Below, piece after piece: positions 8,828 through 17,882 of a DNA stretch of 64,000 bases (its first letter is position 1; the number at the start of each line of letters is the position of its first letter). A model generated the notes under the pieces. It made no database searches. It was not told the origin of the DNA and saw only the letters and a program-made list of their open reading frames with translations. Source of the DNA: Alphaproteobacteria bacterium (GTDB taxonomy: Bacteria; Planctomycetota; Phycisphaerae; UBA1845); assembly GCA_028285105.1 (NCBI GenBank), contig JANQQE010000015.1, positions 62,001-126,000 of the forward strand, written 5' to 3'. The position numbers and the translations under genes are program-made.

Positions 8828-10450
8828 ATGAACGTACACCGCATCCAGATTGTGTCTGCAATGTTGCTGGTGGGATCGGCTGTCGGCCAAGGCGCGCTCG
8901 GCAGCGTGAAGGCCGTTGATCTGGGCGGCGATCAATTCTTGGTGACGTTTACGTTTGAACCGCCTGCCGACATGAATTCGGTCAACCTCGCAGGAACGTT
9001 CAATCATTGGAATCCCACTGCATTGCGAATGCAAGCGGCTGAGAATGGAAAGGCTTACACGACAGAACTAACACTCAGGCGTGGACGTTACGAATACAAG
9101 TTCGTCGTGAACGGAAGCGAATGGTTCACTGATCCAGACAATCCAATTCGTGTCGGCCCGAATGAAAACTCGTTGCTGGTGCTCGGCGAATTGTCGGCAC
9201 AAACAGCAATTGAATCAGGCAGGACCGCAAACATGCCTGGACAGATGGAGCATCCACCGGAGATCAAAACAGCGATTGATGGCCCTCGCTTATGCGGAAA
9301 CAAAAGCACACGCATCTTTGGCGTTCAATTCCATTTTCCCATGCCTTACATAACCGATTCGACCATCACATTCATTGCAAAGGCACCGCATGGGCACTCG
9401 GCTTGGCTGGACATCATGACACCATCCAGTCGGTTCGGTTACGAACTTGAGCCATTGGACAAAGCCGTAACAGGGTTAGACAGTTTGATTCGAGGAATCA
9501 CGCTGGATCGAAAGGAATTTCCTTCTGACGCTACTTATCTCTTCAAGTATTCAAATGGCGAATCGACAAAGTCGTCTGTGGACCCGAATGCGTGGAGCAT
9601 CACTTCTCGTGCAGGTCAGCCGGTCGGTGCAATTATCGAACCATCAGTCAAGGCAGGTCGCATACGTCTCATTGAGAACCTGCATTCGCCCGACCAGAGC
9701 CTTCGTAGTCGGGACATCTACATATATCTTCCACCCGGTTATGGCGATACCTACACCCCATCGCAACTTGCGATCGACAAGGAGAGTCGATACCCCGTCG
9801 TCTACTTACACGATGGACAGAATTGCTGGGACGATCCCTCGGAACCGTTTGGACATGGTGGCTGGGCGATCAATTTGATTGCTGACAAATTGATCAACAG
9901 CGGTGAAGTTGAACCATTTATTGCCGTCGGCATTGCCAACACACCAGTTCGATTGAAGGAGTATGGACCCGGCGAGGACATTCTCTCAGCCGATTCCCAT
10001 GTCTACCTGCAATTCATAGCAAAGACACTCAAACCGCTGATTGATGAGAAGTATCGAACGCTGCCGGGTCCGGAGCATACTTCGATGATGGGTTCGAGCA
10101 TGGGCGGTGCGATTTCGTTTCAAGGGGCAATGCTTATGCCCGACGTGTTCGGATCCGCGGCGTGCCTGTCCACCGCATTCATGTTCAAGGACGCGAACGA
10201 TAAGGGATATACTGAATTGGTTGAGCATCGCGGCAAGCAGCCCGTAAGCCTTTATCTCGACAGCGGAACCGGCGGGCGTCATCAGGATGGCGCTCCGGCG
10301 ACGCGGGCGATGGTTGAGTTGCTTAAAGCAATCGGTTGGCAACCCGGATTCGATTTGGAGCATTTTGAAGACGAAGGGGCCGACCACAACGAGCGCGCTT
10401 GGCGCGCCCGCGTTGATCGGCCCCTTCGATTCTTGTTTGGCAAGGACTAA
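8828..10450 (+). CDS. Secreted CE1/esterase-D-like hydrolase with N-terminal CBM48-like domain
   Basis: A 540-residue secreted protein with a signal peptide (ends about VGQGALG) and AGAGGA about 10 bases before the ATG. Residues about 35-115 form an E-set/CBM48-like glycogen-binding domain (VNLAGTFNHWNP, YEYKFVVNGSEW). From about 285 it is an alpha/beta-hydrolase of the esterase D / enterochelin-esterase / CE1 type: RDIYIYLPPGYG, YPVVYLHDGQNCWDD, GSSMGG (nucleophile Ser424) and GADHNERAW (probable His520). CE1 members cleave acyl esters from carbohydrates or small molecules; the substrate here is unknown. Its glucan-binding domain and position among starch enzymes suggest an esterified or acylated alpha-glucan, or a maltodextrin-linked ester. 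It converges on the GH97 gene with a 2-bp gap. A GCGCGC hairpin with a TTG loop lies inside the last codons. Confidence 0.85.
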   Translation: MNVHRIQIVSAMLLVGSAVGQGALGSVKAVDLGGDQFLVTFTFEPPADMNSVNLAGTFNHWNPTALRMQAAENGKAYTTELTLRRGRYEYKFVVNGSEWFTDPDNPIRVGPNENSLLVLGELSAQTAIESGRTANMPGQMEHPPEIKTAIDGPRLCGNKSTRIFGVQFHFPMPYITDSTITFIAKAPHGHSAWLDIMTPSSRFGYELEPLDKAVTGLDSLIRGITLDRKEFPSDATYLFKYSNGESTKSSVDPNAWSITSRAGQPVGAIIEPSVKAGRIRLIENLHSPDQSLRSRDIYIYLPPGYGDTYTPSQLAIDKESRYPVVYLHDGQNCWDDPSEPFGHGGWAINLIADKLINSGEVEPFIAVGIANTPVRLKEYGPGEDILSADSHVYLQFIAKTLKPLIDEKYRTLPGPEHTSMMGSSMGGAISFQGAMLMPDVFGSAACLSTAFMFKDANDKGYTELVEHRGKQPVSLYLDSGTGGRHQDGAPATRAMVELLKAIGWQPGFDLEHFEDEGADHNERAWRARVDRPLRFLFGKD

Positions 10451-10452
10451 TT

Positions 10453-12507
10453 CTAGCTGGCGGGCTTGATTCGAATTGCCGCCCCACCACCCGGCCCCAG
10501 GTTCAGTGTCAACTTCGTGGACGCATCGACCTGTTTTTCCTCGATCACAATCGAATACGGATTCTTGTCCCAATCGGCATCGTCGCCGTCACGATAAATC
10601 TGGGCGATGTACTTGCGGTCCTTGTCGAGAAACGACAGGTCGGCTTCGAGCGTTCGGGCGTTTTCGTCCGTGATGCTGCCTATGAACCATTGATCGCTGT
10701 TGCGATCCTTCCGGGCTGTCGTGATGTAATCGCCTATCTGACCGTTGAGTACCTTCGTCGTTTCCCAATCGGTGACCACATCCTTGATGAACTGGAACGG
10801 TTTGGGTTTGGCTTCGTAATTCTTGGGAAGGTCCGCGGCCATGTTGAGCGGGCTGTACAGCACAACGTATAGCGCCAACTGCTTGGCGATCGTCGTGCGC
10901 ACGCGGTTGTCGGGTTGCTCCTTCTCGAACAACAAGTCGAAGATACCCGGAGTAAAGTCCATCGGACCAGCCAACATGCGGGTGAATGGCAGGATGGTTG
11001 TGTGGTCGGGCAGGTTACTTTTCTCACCGCCCCACGCATTGTATTCCTGACCGTTTGCACCTTCGCGGGTCATCATGTTTGGATACGTGCGGCGAATACC
11101 AGTGGGTTTGATCGGTTCGTGAACGTCGAGCATGACGTGATACTTCGCCGCCGCTTCAACGACCCGGCGATAGTGTTCGACCATCCATTGACCGTGATGC
11201 CATTCCTTCTGCATTTTTCCGTCGGCGTGGGTGCGATTGAGGCCCTGTCCAAACCCGACGTACCCGCTTTTGACGGCTTTGATGCCGAGCTTCTTGCATA
11301 GTGCGTACGCTTCATCGAGTTGCTTGTCGTAGTTTTCCACCCCTCCGCCGGTTTCATGGTGACCGATCAGACTGACGCCCTTTTCCTTGGCATACTTTGC
11401 CAAACCGTCGAGATCGTAATCCGGGTAAGGCTTGGTGAAGCTGAACGCACCTTCGCCGTTCATCCAGTCGTCGTCCCATCCGATGTTCCAGCCCTCCACC
11501 AACACGCCATCGAAACCGTGCTTGGCGGCGAAATCGATGTAGCGTTTGGTGTTTTCCGTCGTTGCACCGTGCTTATCGCCGGAATGCCACGTTGCGACAC
11601 CCAGGTGCATCTCCCACCAGATACCGACATACTTACCGGGTTTGATCCACGAAACATCTCCGAGTTTATTCGGTTCGTTGAGGTTGAGGATCAGGTAGTT
11701 TTCAATCAATCCGCCAGGCGTGTCGTTGATTTGAATCGTGCGCCATGGCGATTTCATGGGCAATGGACCGCGCGTCTTGATGCCATCCGACCAGGGGTAC
11801 AGATCGGATTCAAAGGTGGTGCCATTGGTGCGACGCAGGGCCATGCTGGAGAAATCGGTCAAGGCAGCTTCGTGGATGCTGATATATAGCTTCGACTTGG
11901 TTTCAAAAGTGACCGGCGTGTGGACAACTGTTGCCTTGCTGAGTGGCGAGTCGGTGTAGCGGTACTCATACCGGTTTGATTCAAATGCCGGAATCCACCA
12001 ACAACGATGATCGGCAGGGAATGCAAACTCGGTTCGTTCGTCGATGATTTCGATTGTCTTCGAGTCACCCTGCTCTGGAATCTCATAACGAAACCCGATG
12101 CCGCCATCAAACACGCGGAACGTGATGGTCATCTTCTTCTTGGAATCGCCGGTTCCCTCCAGATCGATCCGCAATTGGTTGTGATGATCGCGGATGGTCT
12201 TCTCTTCGCCCCAGGGCTGCGTCCATGTTTCATCCACCGAGTCTGTTTTCGACGTGGCGATTTGAAACCCACCATCCAGCGATTCGCCCGACTTGAGCTT
12301 GAATCCCATCTTCGACGAATCGATTACCGTTTCGCCCTTTCGCGATACGCTGTAAGTCGGTGCGCCGTCCTTGATTTCGAACGAGACTCTCAACACCTTG
12401 CCGGGCGACTCAACCGTAACCGGTTCGGCGATTGCGAAAGGGGCAGCCAGGCACATCGCAACGATGACGGGCAGCACTTTGAATTTTGAAACACGTAACG
12501 GATTCAT
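10453..12507 (-). CDS. susB: GH97 alpha-glucosidase (SusB-like)
   Basis: A 684-residue secreted enzyme close in length to GH97 family members (about 650-740). The signal peptide ends at AIAEP; AAGGGAGC precedes the ATG. The N-terminal beta-sandwich (SPGKVLRVSFEI) is followed by the catalytic barrel with LVEGWNIGWDDDW, IGHHETGGG (Glu385), DVHEPIKPTG (Glu464) and REGANGQEY (Glu482, Glu488). From memory, the 18- and 6-residue spacings between the last three Glu match the calcium/catalytic Glu set of Bacteroides SusB, which is an inverting alpha-glucosidase; retaining GH97 enzymes use an Asp instead. I therefore infer hydrolysis of terminal alpha-glucosyl residues from maltooligosaccharides, in the periplasm or at the surface. 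A candidate operator lies 148 bp upstream, between this gene and GH31. Confidence 0.92.
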   Translation of the reverse strand: MNPLRVSKFKVLPVIVAMCLAAPFAIAEPVTVESPGKVLRVSFEIKDGAPTYSVSRKGETVIDSSKMGFKLKSGESLDGGFQIATSKTDSVDETWTQPWGEEKTIRDHHNQLRIDLEGTGDSKKKMTITFRVFDGGIGFRYEIPEQGDSKTIEIIDERTEFAFPADHRCWWIPAFESNRYEYRYTDSPLSKATVVHTPVTFETKSKLYISIHEAALTDFSSMALRRTNGTTFESDLYPWSDGIKTRGPLPMKSPWRTIQINDTPGGLIENYLILNLNEPNKLGDVSWIKPGKYVGIWWEMHLGVATWHSGDKHGATTENTKRYIDFAAKHGFDGVLVEGWNIGWDDDWMNGEGAFSFTKPYPDYDLDGLAKYAKEKGVSLIGHHETGGGVENYDKQLDEAYALCKKLGIKAVKSGYVGFGQGLNRTHADGKMQKEWHHGQWMVEHYRRVVEAAAKYHVMLDVHEPIKPTGIRRTYPNMMTREGANGQEYNAWGGEKSNLPDHTTILPFTRMLAGPMDFTPGIFDLLFEKEQPDNRVRTTIAKQLALYVVLYSPLNMAADLPKNYEAKPKPFQFIKDVVTDWETTKVLNGQIGDYITTARKDRNSDQWFIGSITDENARTLEADLSFLDKDRKYIAQIYRDGDDADWDKNPYSIVIEEKQVDASTKLTLNLGPGGGAAIRIKPAS

Positions 12508-12654
12508 CGATAAATAGCTCCCTTGAACGGTTCATGCGAATCGCAACGTGCGCCTTAAAAGTCAGCAGCGCGAGGATTCGTCGGACACCTTGGTCGTTCG
12601 TGGGAGTGTAATCGAAAGACAGCGCGCGGGGAATCGAACTTGTCGGCGGCGCGT

Positions 12655-12667
12655 TGAAACTGTTTCG
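12655..12667. promoter_or_regulatory. Candidate operator, starch regulon copy 3
   Basis: TGAAACTGTTTCG differs at the last base from the perfect palindrome. It lies 3 bp beyond the GH31 stop codon and 148 bp upstream of the GH97 start, so it most simply belongs to the GH97 promoter region. Confidence 0.55.
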
Positions 12668-12670
12668 ACC

Positions 12671-15600
12671 TTACAACGCGACGTTGGCAATAATACCGTT
12701 GGCGACTTCCGCACCGGTAGCCGTGAACACGCCCGAATCGGTGACGACTTCGACGTTCACCTGGCGAACGGGCGTTGTCATCGTACCTTCAAGTGTTTCG
12801 ACCGAAACCGTCACCGTGCTGCCCGACTGAACCGCCGTGTACTTCGCAAGTCGATAATCGCCTGAAAGATAGCTGTACCCTTCGCCGGCGTCTTCATAAA
12901 GAAGCCCCTCAGCCATTCCCGAACCGTCGAGCGAAACGTACAACGTCAGCGGATCGAGCGCGAACTCACCAGTGAATTCCATCACCGGGCCAGCCGTGAT
13001 AATCGCCCCATCGCGCACCCGTAGGTCAGGTTGATTCACGTCAGTCGCGCTGTCCTCACCAACCAGAGAGATGGTGCGCCAGATGCCCGACGGCAGCGCG
13101 GGCGTTGGTGCGGCGGCTGGATTGGCAGTGAGATTGGGCACAACCATCAAATCGGAACCGAGTAGAAACGCAACGTCTTCCTCGCGCAATGTCGGATCGG
13201 TCAGGTCCGCGAAGAATACCGGCCGAAGGATGGGCAAGCCGTTTTGGGTTGACTCGCGGAACAATGTGTAGAGGTATGGCAGCAATCGATAGCGTCGTTG
13301 AATCGCCGTACGACTCGCCGCTTCGACCGCCGGCCCGAACGACCACGGTTCCTTATCGACCCCGGTGTTGTCCTGATGCGCCCTGCAAAACGGCATGAAA
13401 ACGCCAACGCCCATCCAACGCGCGAACATGTCGCCCGTTCCATCGCCAACAAAACCGCCTATGTCCGGACCGGCGAACGGCTGACCCGATAGCCCCATGT
13501 TCATCACCATCGCATTGGTCCAGTCGAGATGCTCCCAACTTGCAATGTTGTCGCCTGTCCACATCGCCGCATAGCGATGCCCACCGATAAAACTTGCACG
13601 CGAAAGAACGAATGGCCGCTTTGAAGGGTTTGTCGCGGTGATGCCTTCATGCGATGCCCGCGACATCAACATGCCGTAAACGTTGTGATACTGCGAATGC
13701 GTACCGGGCGTCAGCCCCCCACCGCCGCGATGCAGATTTGACACGGGCATGGAGTGCCCCGGTCCATCGAACACACCCGGTTCGTTCAGATCGTTCCAAA
13801 CGCCGTCGATACCGGTGGCCATAAAGTCGTCATACAAACCTGCCCACCACGTTCGCGTTTCGGGCCGCGTAAAATCGGGGAAGTGACATGGACCGGGCCA
13901 AACAACACCGGTGTACACATTGCTGTTGGCGTCGTAGACCCAATGATCGCCAGCCGTCCCCTGATCGTAGACGTGGTAACCGCCCTCAACCTTTGCACCC
14001 GGGTCGATCATCCAGACGGTGCGGTAACCCATCGCGTGCAGATCGCTGTTGAGCGTTACGGGATCGGGAAATCCGATGGGGTCAAATGTGAAGATCTTGA
14101 ATCCGTCCATGTAGTCGATGTCGAACCAGATGACATCGCACGGGATATCGCGATTGCGGAACTCAGTTGCAAGATTGCGGGCCTGAATCTCTGGTGCGTA
14201 TGAATACTTGCTTTGCTGATAACCCAGTGCCCACAACGGCGGCATCTGGATGCGGCCAATGAAATCAGTCAGCCGCGTAATCACTTCCTGGGGTGTGTTT
14301 CCTTCGAAAATGTAAATCGGAAACTCAGGACCTTCAGCCGCGAACAGAATCTCGATCGACAAATCCATCTGACAACGAAACGTGGTGTCCGCGAGTACGC
14401 CGAAGGCCGTGCCATCTTCGCGAACGGCCAGCACCCACGGGTGCGATTGGTAAAGGCTTGGATTACCCGCGCCGTATGCATACGCATCGGTATTCCACGC
14501 TTCTGTATTCTTGCCGTTGCGAAGCAGCGGGCCGGCGATTTCTCCGGTGCCATAGAGGCTGACGTTGTCATCAATGTCAATCAAGGCGACATGTCGATCT
14601 CCAGACTTGAAGAAGAATGGACGCACCGCAAAAGGTTCCGCCGCCGGGCCAAGTACGGAAGGCGCTGTTTCCATCGAGAGCGACATGGGAAGCGAACCGA
14701 TGTCGGCATCGTCGTCATAAAACCGCGTTACATTCGGCCCAAGGTCTTGGGCAATGACGTCAAAGCTCGAAGGATTGTCGACCGCCAATTGCCATTCGGC
14801 GAAGTCTGCCAGATCGACATCGGTATCTTCATCAAAATCTGAAGTTGAACAGGAATCGGTTCCCGGACCATTGAGGCAACCGGCGAATATCGCGAAATCG
14901 TCACCGTCCAGATCGCAATCGGCATCGAGGTCCTGCGGGAAGCAGCCGACCAGAAGCGTCGACGTCGCCACTCCGACGTATTCGTTCGATTCAATGTTGC
15001 CATCGCCATCCAGCGACGCCGGAATCTGAAACGATGGACTTAGCGATTCAAAATTGTCTGTTGGATACGCAGCGTGAGCGACGTATATGAATGCAGGCAG
15101 GCCGCCGAACTCGGCTTGAAGATCAATGGTTCCTTCGAGCCACGTTCCGCTGGTCACTTCAGCCACGCCTGCCGCATTGAACCACCCGCTCCAATTGCTA
15201 TCAACTTCGTTGCCAATGAACGCTGACCATGATGCGACGGTACCCAGTTTGTCCCAAGGCGCCGAAATCTGGCTGCCCGGCCCATCGGAAACGAAGATAA
15301 AATGATCCTGGTCCAGCGCGGCAGCCGGTGCAGCGACGTAAAGCGTTGTCCCACGTATGCCGGCGTAAAGTTGGCGACCATTGTTATCGGCGATCAACGT
15401 GGCATCCGCATCAAGCGCACCGTCCAGTTCCCATTGTGCTGCGGTTGATCCCAGCACAAATGCATGCCAGTCTCCTCCGTCGTTGTTGTCCCACGTGCCT
15501 GAGCCATTGGTGAATGCCAAATCGAGTTTCGTGGCGGTCTGAGGAACGGTGACGACCGCTTCCCAAACCGATTCGGAAACGTTCCATGTCATGACAGGGT

Positions 15601-15817
15601 CGGGCGAAACCACCTGACTCCAATCGTTGAATCCGTAATGAAGTCGCACGGTACCCGCCCCATCGAGCACTCTGCCTGCGGGGTTGTATTGAATCGCGAT
15701 GGGTACATCGGGCAACACCGGGTACGGGTCGATGTTGACTGCGTTTGCACCCGATGCTTCAGTACAAGCGAAACAAATGATGAAAAGGGTAGAGACTGTG
15801 CGGAATAATTGCGGCAT
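12671..15817 (-). CDS. Secreted GH31 alpha-glucosidase with N-terminal CBM25-type module and internal dockerin-like repeat
   Basis: A 1048-residue protein with a signal peptide (LFIICFACTEASGANA). Residues about 35-115 are a CBM25-like domain (LHYGFNDW) and about 125-280 a DOMON-like domain. Both align by eye with the modules at the C-terminal side of the GH57-like protein. Residues about 293-350 carry two dockerin-type loops (DLDADCDLDGDDF, DFDEDTDVDLADF), here internal rather than terminal. GH31 follows: MPPLWALGYQQSKYSY, VIWFDIDYMDG, WNDLNEP (nucleophile Asp676), WTGDN (acid/base Asp756) and PDIGGF. GH31 enzymes are retaining exo-alpha-glucosidases or transglucosidases; alpha-1,4 or alpha-1,6 specificity cannot be told. 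The enzyme should release glucose from starch fragments outside the inner membrane. A candidate operator sits 182 bp upstream. Confidence 0.93.
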   Translation of the reverse strand: MPQLFRTVSTLFIICFACTEASGANAVNIDPYPVLPDVPIAIQYNPAGRVLDGAGTVRLHYGFNDWSQVVSPDPVMTWNVSESVWEAVVTVPQTATKLDLAFTNGSGTWDNNDGGDWHAFVLGSTAAQWELDGALDADATLIADNNGRQLYAGIRGTTLYVAAPAAALDQDHFIFVSDGPGSQISAPWDKLGTVASWSAFIGNEVDSNWSGWFNAAGVAEVTSGTWLEGTIDLQAEFGGLPAFIYVAHAAYPTDNFESLSPSFQIPASLDGDGNIESNEYVGVATSTLLVGCFPQDLDADCDLDGDDFAIFAGCLNGPGTDSCSTSDFDEDTDVDLADFAEWQLAVDNPSSFDVIAQDLGPNVTRFYDDDADIGSLPMSLSMETAPSVLGPAAEPFAVRPFFFKSGDRHVALIDIDDNVSLYGTGEIAGPLLRNGKNTEAWNTDAYAYGAGNPSLYQSHPWVLAVREDGTAFGVLADTTFRCQMDLSIEILFAAEGPEFPIYIFEGNTPQEVITRLTDFIGRIQMPPLWALGYQQSKYSYAPEIQARNLATEFRNRDIPCDVIWFDIDYMDGFKIFTFDPIGFPDPVTLNSDLHAMGYRTVWMIDPGAKVEGGYHVYDQGTAGDHWVYDANSNVYTGVVWPGPCHFPDFTRPETRTWWAGLYDDFMATGIDGVWNDLNEPGVFDGPGHSMPVSNLHRGGGGLTPGTHSQYHNVYGMLMSRASHEGITATNPSKRPFVLSRASFIGGHRYAAMWTGDNIASWEHLDWTNAMVMNMGLSGQPFAGPDIGGFVGDGTGDMFARWMGVGVFMPFCRAHQDNTGVDKEPWSFGPAVEAASRTAIQRRYRLLPYLYTLFRESTQNGLPILRPVFFADLTDPTLREEDVAFLLGSDLMVVPNLTANPAAAPTPALPSGIWRTISLVGEDSATDVNQPDLRVRDGAIITAGPVMEFTGEFALDPLTLYVSLDGSGMAEGLLYEDAGEGYSYLSGDYRLAKYTAVQSGSTVTVSVETLEGTMTTPVRQVNVEVVTDSGVFTATGAEVANGIIANVAL

Positions 15818-15999
15818 TTAAGAATTCATCCCAAAATGATAAGGCGAATGTTCCCCCGGCTGTGACCCTCGATTCTATCAGGCACCGGGATGGAATTCGA
15901 CTGCTCCGTTCGTCCGAAAACGAAATGAGCATCATTCCGACATGAAATCGAATAAACATTACATCCAGAATTCAAGGATGAATCGAGCGCGGATGCGAA

Positions 16000-16012
16000 T
16001 GACACTGTTTCA
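16000..16012. promoter_or_regulatory. Candidate operator, starch regulon copy 4
   Basis: TGACACTGTTTCA matches the consensus at 12 of 13 bases. It lies between the GH31 start and the SulP gene's 3' end, 182 bp upstream of the GH31 start. The rest of the 275-bp gap (15818-16092) shows no gene. Confidence 0.5.
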
Positions 16013-16092
16013 ACAAAATGGTTCTGCTGGCGCGCGTTGGACAGGGTGATCCAGCTACTGCAACACCGACCTTTTTCTAAACAGTGATTCTT

Positions 16093-17676
16093 CTACACAT
16101 TGACCGTTTCGGAATTCCCGCGTCGTGCAAGAGACTCCGTTGAAGGATTCAAGGTTTGTCGTTGGAAGCGCGGGTGGAGTTCGCTCCAGTTCATCTTGAG
16201 CGATCCGCCTGTGGCTTTGTGCTGATTTTCCCAATCGACCAGCAGCGTCAAGCAGGCGTGATCGATGTAATCAAGGTCTTCCAAGTAGACGTGTAGTTCG
16301 CGCGTCGGTTCAACGCGCTCAAGTGTACCAGCCAGTTTAGGCAGTCGGATGAAGGTGGCAGCTCCCCGCAAATGCAGTCTCGCCGTATTTTCATCGGGAT
16401 TGTCCACCAGCTTTACGTGGAGATGCGAGAACGTGTAGACCAGTTTGAGCAGCGCCAGACCGAAACCGATGGCGATACCCACCAACAAATTGAAGTAGAC
16501 AATAGAGAAAACCGTCGCAAAAAAGATCAGTATTTCGCTCGGGCTTTCCTTGTAGAGCTTCTTGATGGATTTGACGTTGATCAGCTTGTAACCCGTGAAC
16601 ACAAGGACTGCCGCCAGACTGGCGCGCGGTACGTGGGCCAGCAAATCCGTCAGAAACCACACGAACGCCAACAACCAAATCCCATGAAAGATCGCTGAAA
16701 ACCGCGACTTGGCACCCGCCCCAACGTTGGCTGAACTACGCACGATCACGCCCGTCATTGGCAGCGCACCGAATAATCCGCAAATGGAGTTTCCGACGCC
16801 CTGCGCGAACAGTTCTTTGTCATACTTGGTTCGTGCGCCCGTATGCAATTGATCAACGGCGTTTGCGCACAACAGCGTTTCTGCACTTGCGACCACCGCA
16901 ATGGTCAACACTGCAATCAACACGTTGATGTCGCCCAGTGCTTTTAGCGAATCGATCCCGGGCCAGGCGAATGATTCAAACAGGTTGGCGTTGAGCTCGA
17001 TTTTGAAAATCGGCATCTTGACCGTGTAGGAGATGACCGTCGCGACAACGATCGCCACCAACGGAGCCGGAATCGATTTCAGCCTCTTGGGGACGAAGAC
17101 CGGCCAAAGCGCAATGATGGCGATGGAAAGTAACCCGACGTAAGCGGCTTGATGGTGCTGCGACCAATCGATGGGGAACACGCCTTTTTCAAACGCTTCG
17201 GGCAAAGAAAGAATATTGTCGACAGGCGTCTTGCGGGGATCGTCGTCCACCATGACGTGAAATTGCTGCGAGAAAATGATCACGCCGATTCCCGCGAGCA
17301 TGCCTTGGATCACGGCTGGCGAAACAGCCCGAAACCATTGTCCAAGCCGCAGCACACCCGCCACCATCTGAAGCACGCCTGCTGCCAATACGATGATGCC
17401 TAGAAACGCAGCCAGTTTCGGATCGTTGACGATACCATAAACAATGACCGTCAAACCAGCCGCCGGGCCGCTGACTTGAAGCGGCGATCCGGAGATCGCA
17501 CCGACCACAATGCCCCCGACGATGCCCGTGATAATCCCGGACGCGACGGGCACGCCTGACGCGATGGCGATTCCCATGCACAGCGGAAGCGCGACGAAGA
17601 CGACGACAACCGATGCCGGCAGATCGTCTTTGAAGACGCTGGTCAGGGTCGGTTTGCTGGCGGCGGCTGTGGTCAT
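16093..17676 (-). CDS. SulP-family anion transporter with STAS domain
   Basis: A 527-residue inner-membrane protein with many hydrophobic segments from residue 20 (VVVVFVALPLCMGIAIASG) to about 420, followed by a cytoplasmic STAS domain (about 430-500, with LEDLDYIDHACLTLLVDW). The sequence GVPVASGIITGIVGGIVVG and the following SGSPLQVSGPAAGLTV are typical of SulP transporters. Members carry sulfate, bicarbonate or dicarboxylates, often with sodium or protons; the substrate is not readable here. No carbonic anhydrase or sulfate-assimilation gene is adjacent to hint at bicarbonate or sulfate. It is transcribed alone, with about 200 bp on each side. Confidence 0.9.
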   Translation of the reverse strand: MTTAAASKPTLTSVFKDDLPASVVVVFVALPLCMGIAIASGVPVASGIITGIVGGIVVGAISGSPLQVSGPAAGLTVIVYGIVNDPKLAAFLGIIVLAAGVLQMVAGVLRLGQWFRAVSPAVIQGMLAGIGVIIFSQQFHVMVDDDPRKTPVDNILSLPEAFEKGVFPIDWSQHHQAAYVGLLSIAIIALWPVFVPKRLKSIPAPLVAIVVATVISYTVKMPIFKIELNANLFESFAWPGIDSLKALGDINVLIAVLTIAVVASAETLLCANAVDQLHTGARTKYDKELFAQGVGNSICGLFGALPMTGVIVRSSANVGAGAKSRFSAIFHGIWLLAFVWFLTDLLAHVPRASLAAVLVFTGYKLINVKSIKKLYKESPSEILIFFATVFSIVYFNLLVGIAIGFGLALLKLVYTFSHLHVKLVDNPDENTARLHLRGAATFIRLPKLAGTLERVEPTRELHVYLEDLDYIDHACLTLLVDWENQHKATGGSLKMNWSELHPRFQRQTLNPSTESLARRGNSETVNV

Positions 17677-17882
17677 GGGTCAGTGGTTCCAGTTGCTAAA
17701 AGCCAATACAGTTTATTCAGAGGCGACGTTTCTTTGGCTGCGTGAGCATAAATGCAGCGATGCAAGATGACAAGGTTTCCAACGACTCCAATCGTGTGGT
17801 GCCAGAACCGATGAACCGTCGATTAGCCATGCGACAGTCATAAATGCGCCATCGACCTTGCATGATCGCCGTGGAGCCAATT

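Noticed and set aside
10391-10406. GCGCGC hairpin as terminator for the esterase
   Set aside because: It is inside the coding sequence and not followed by a T-run.
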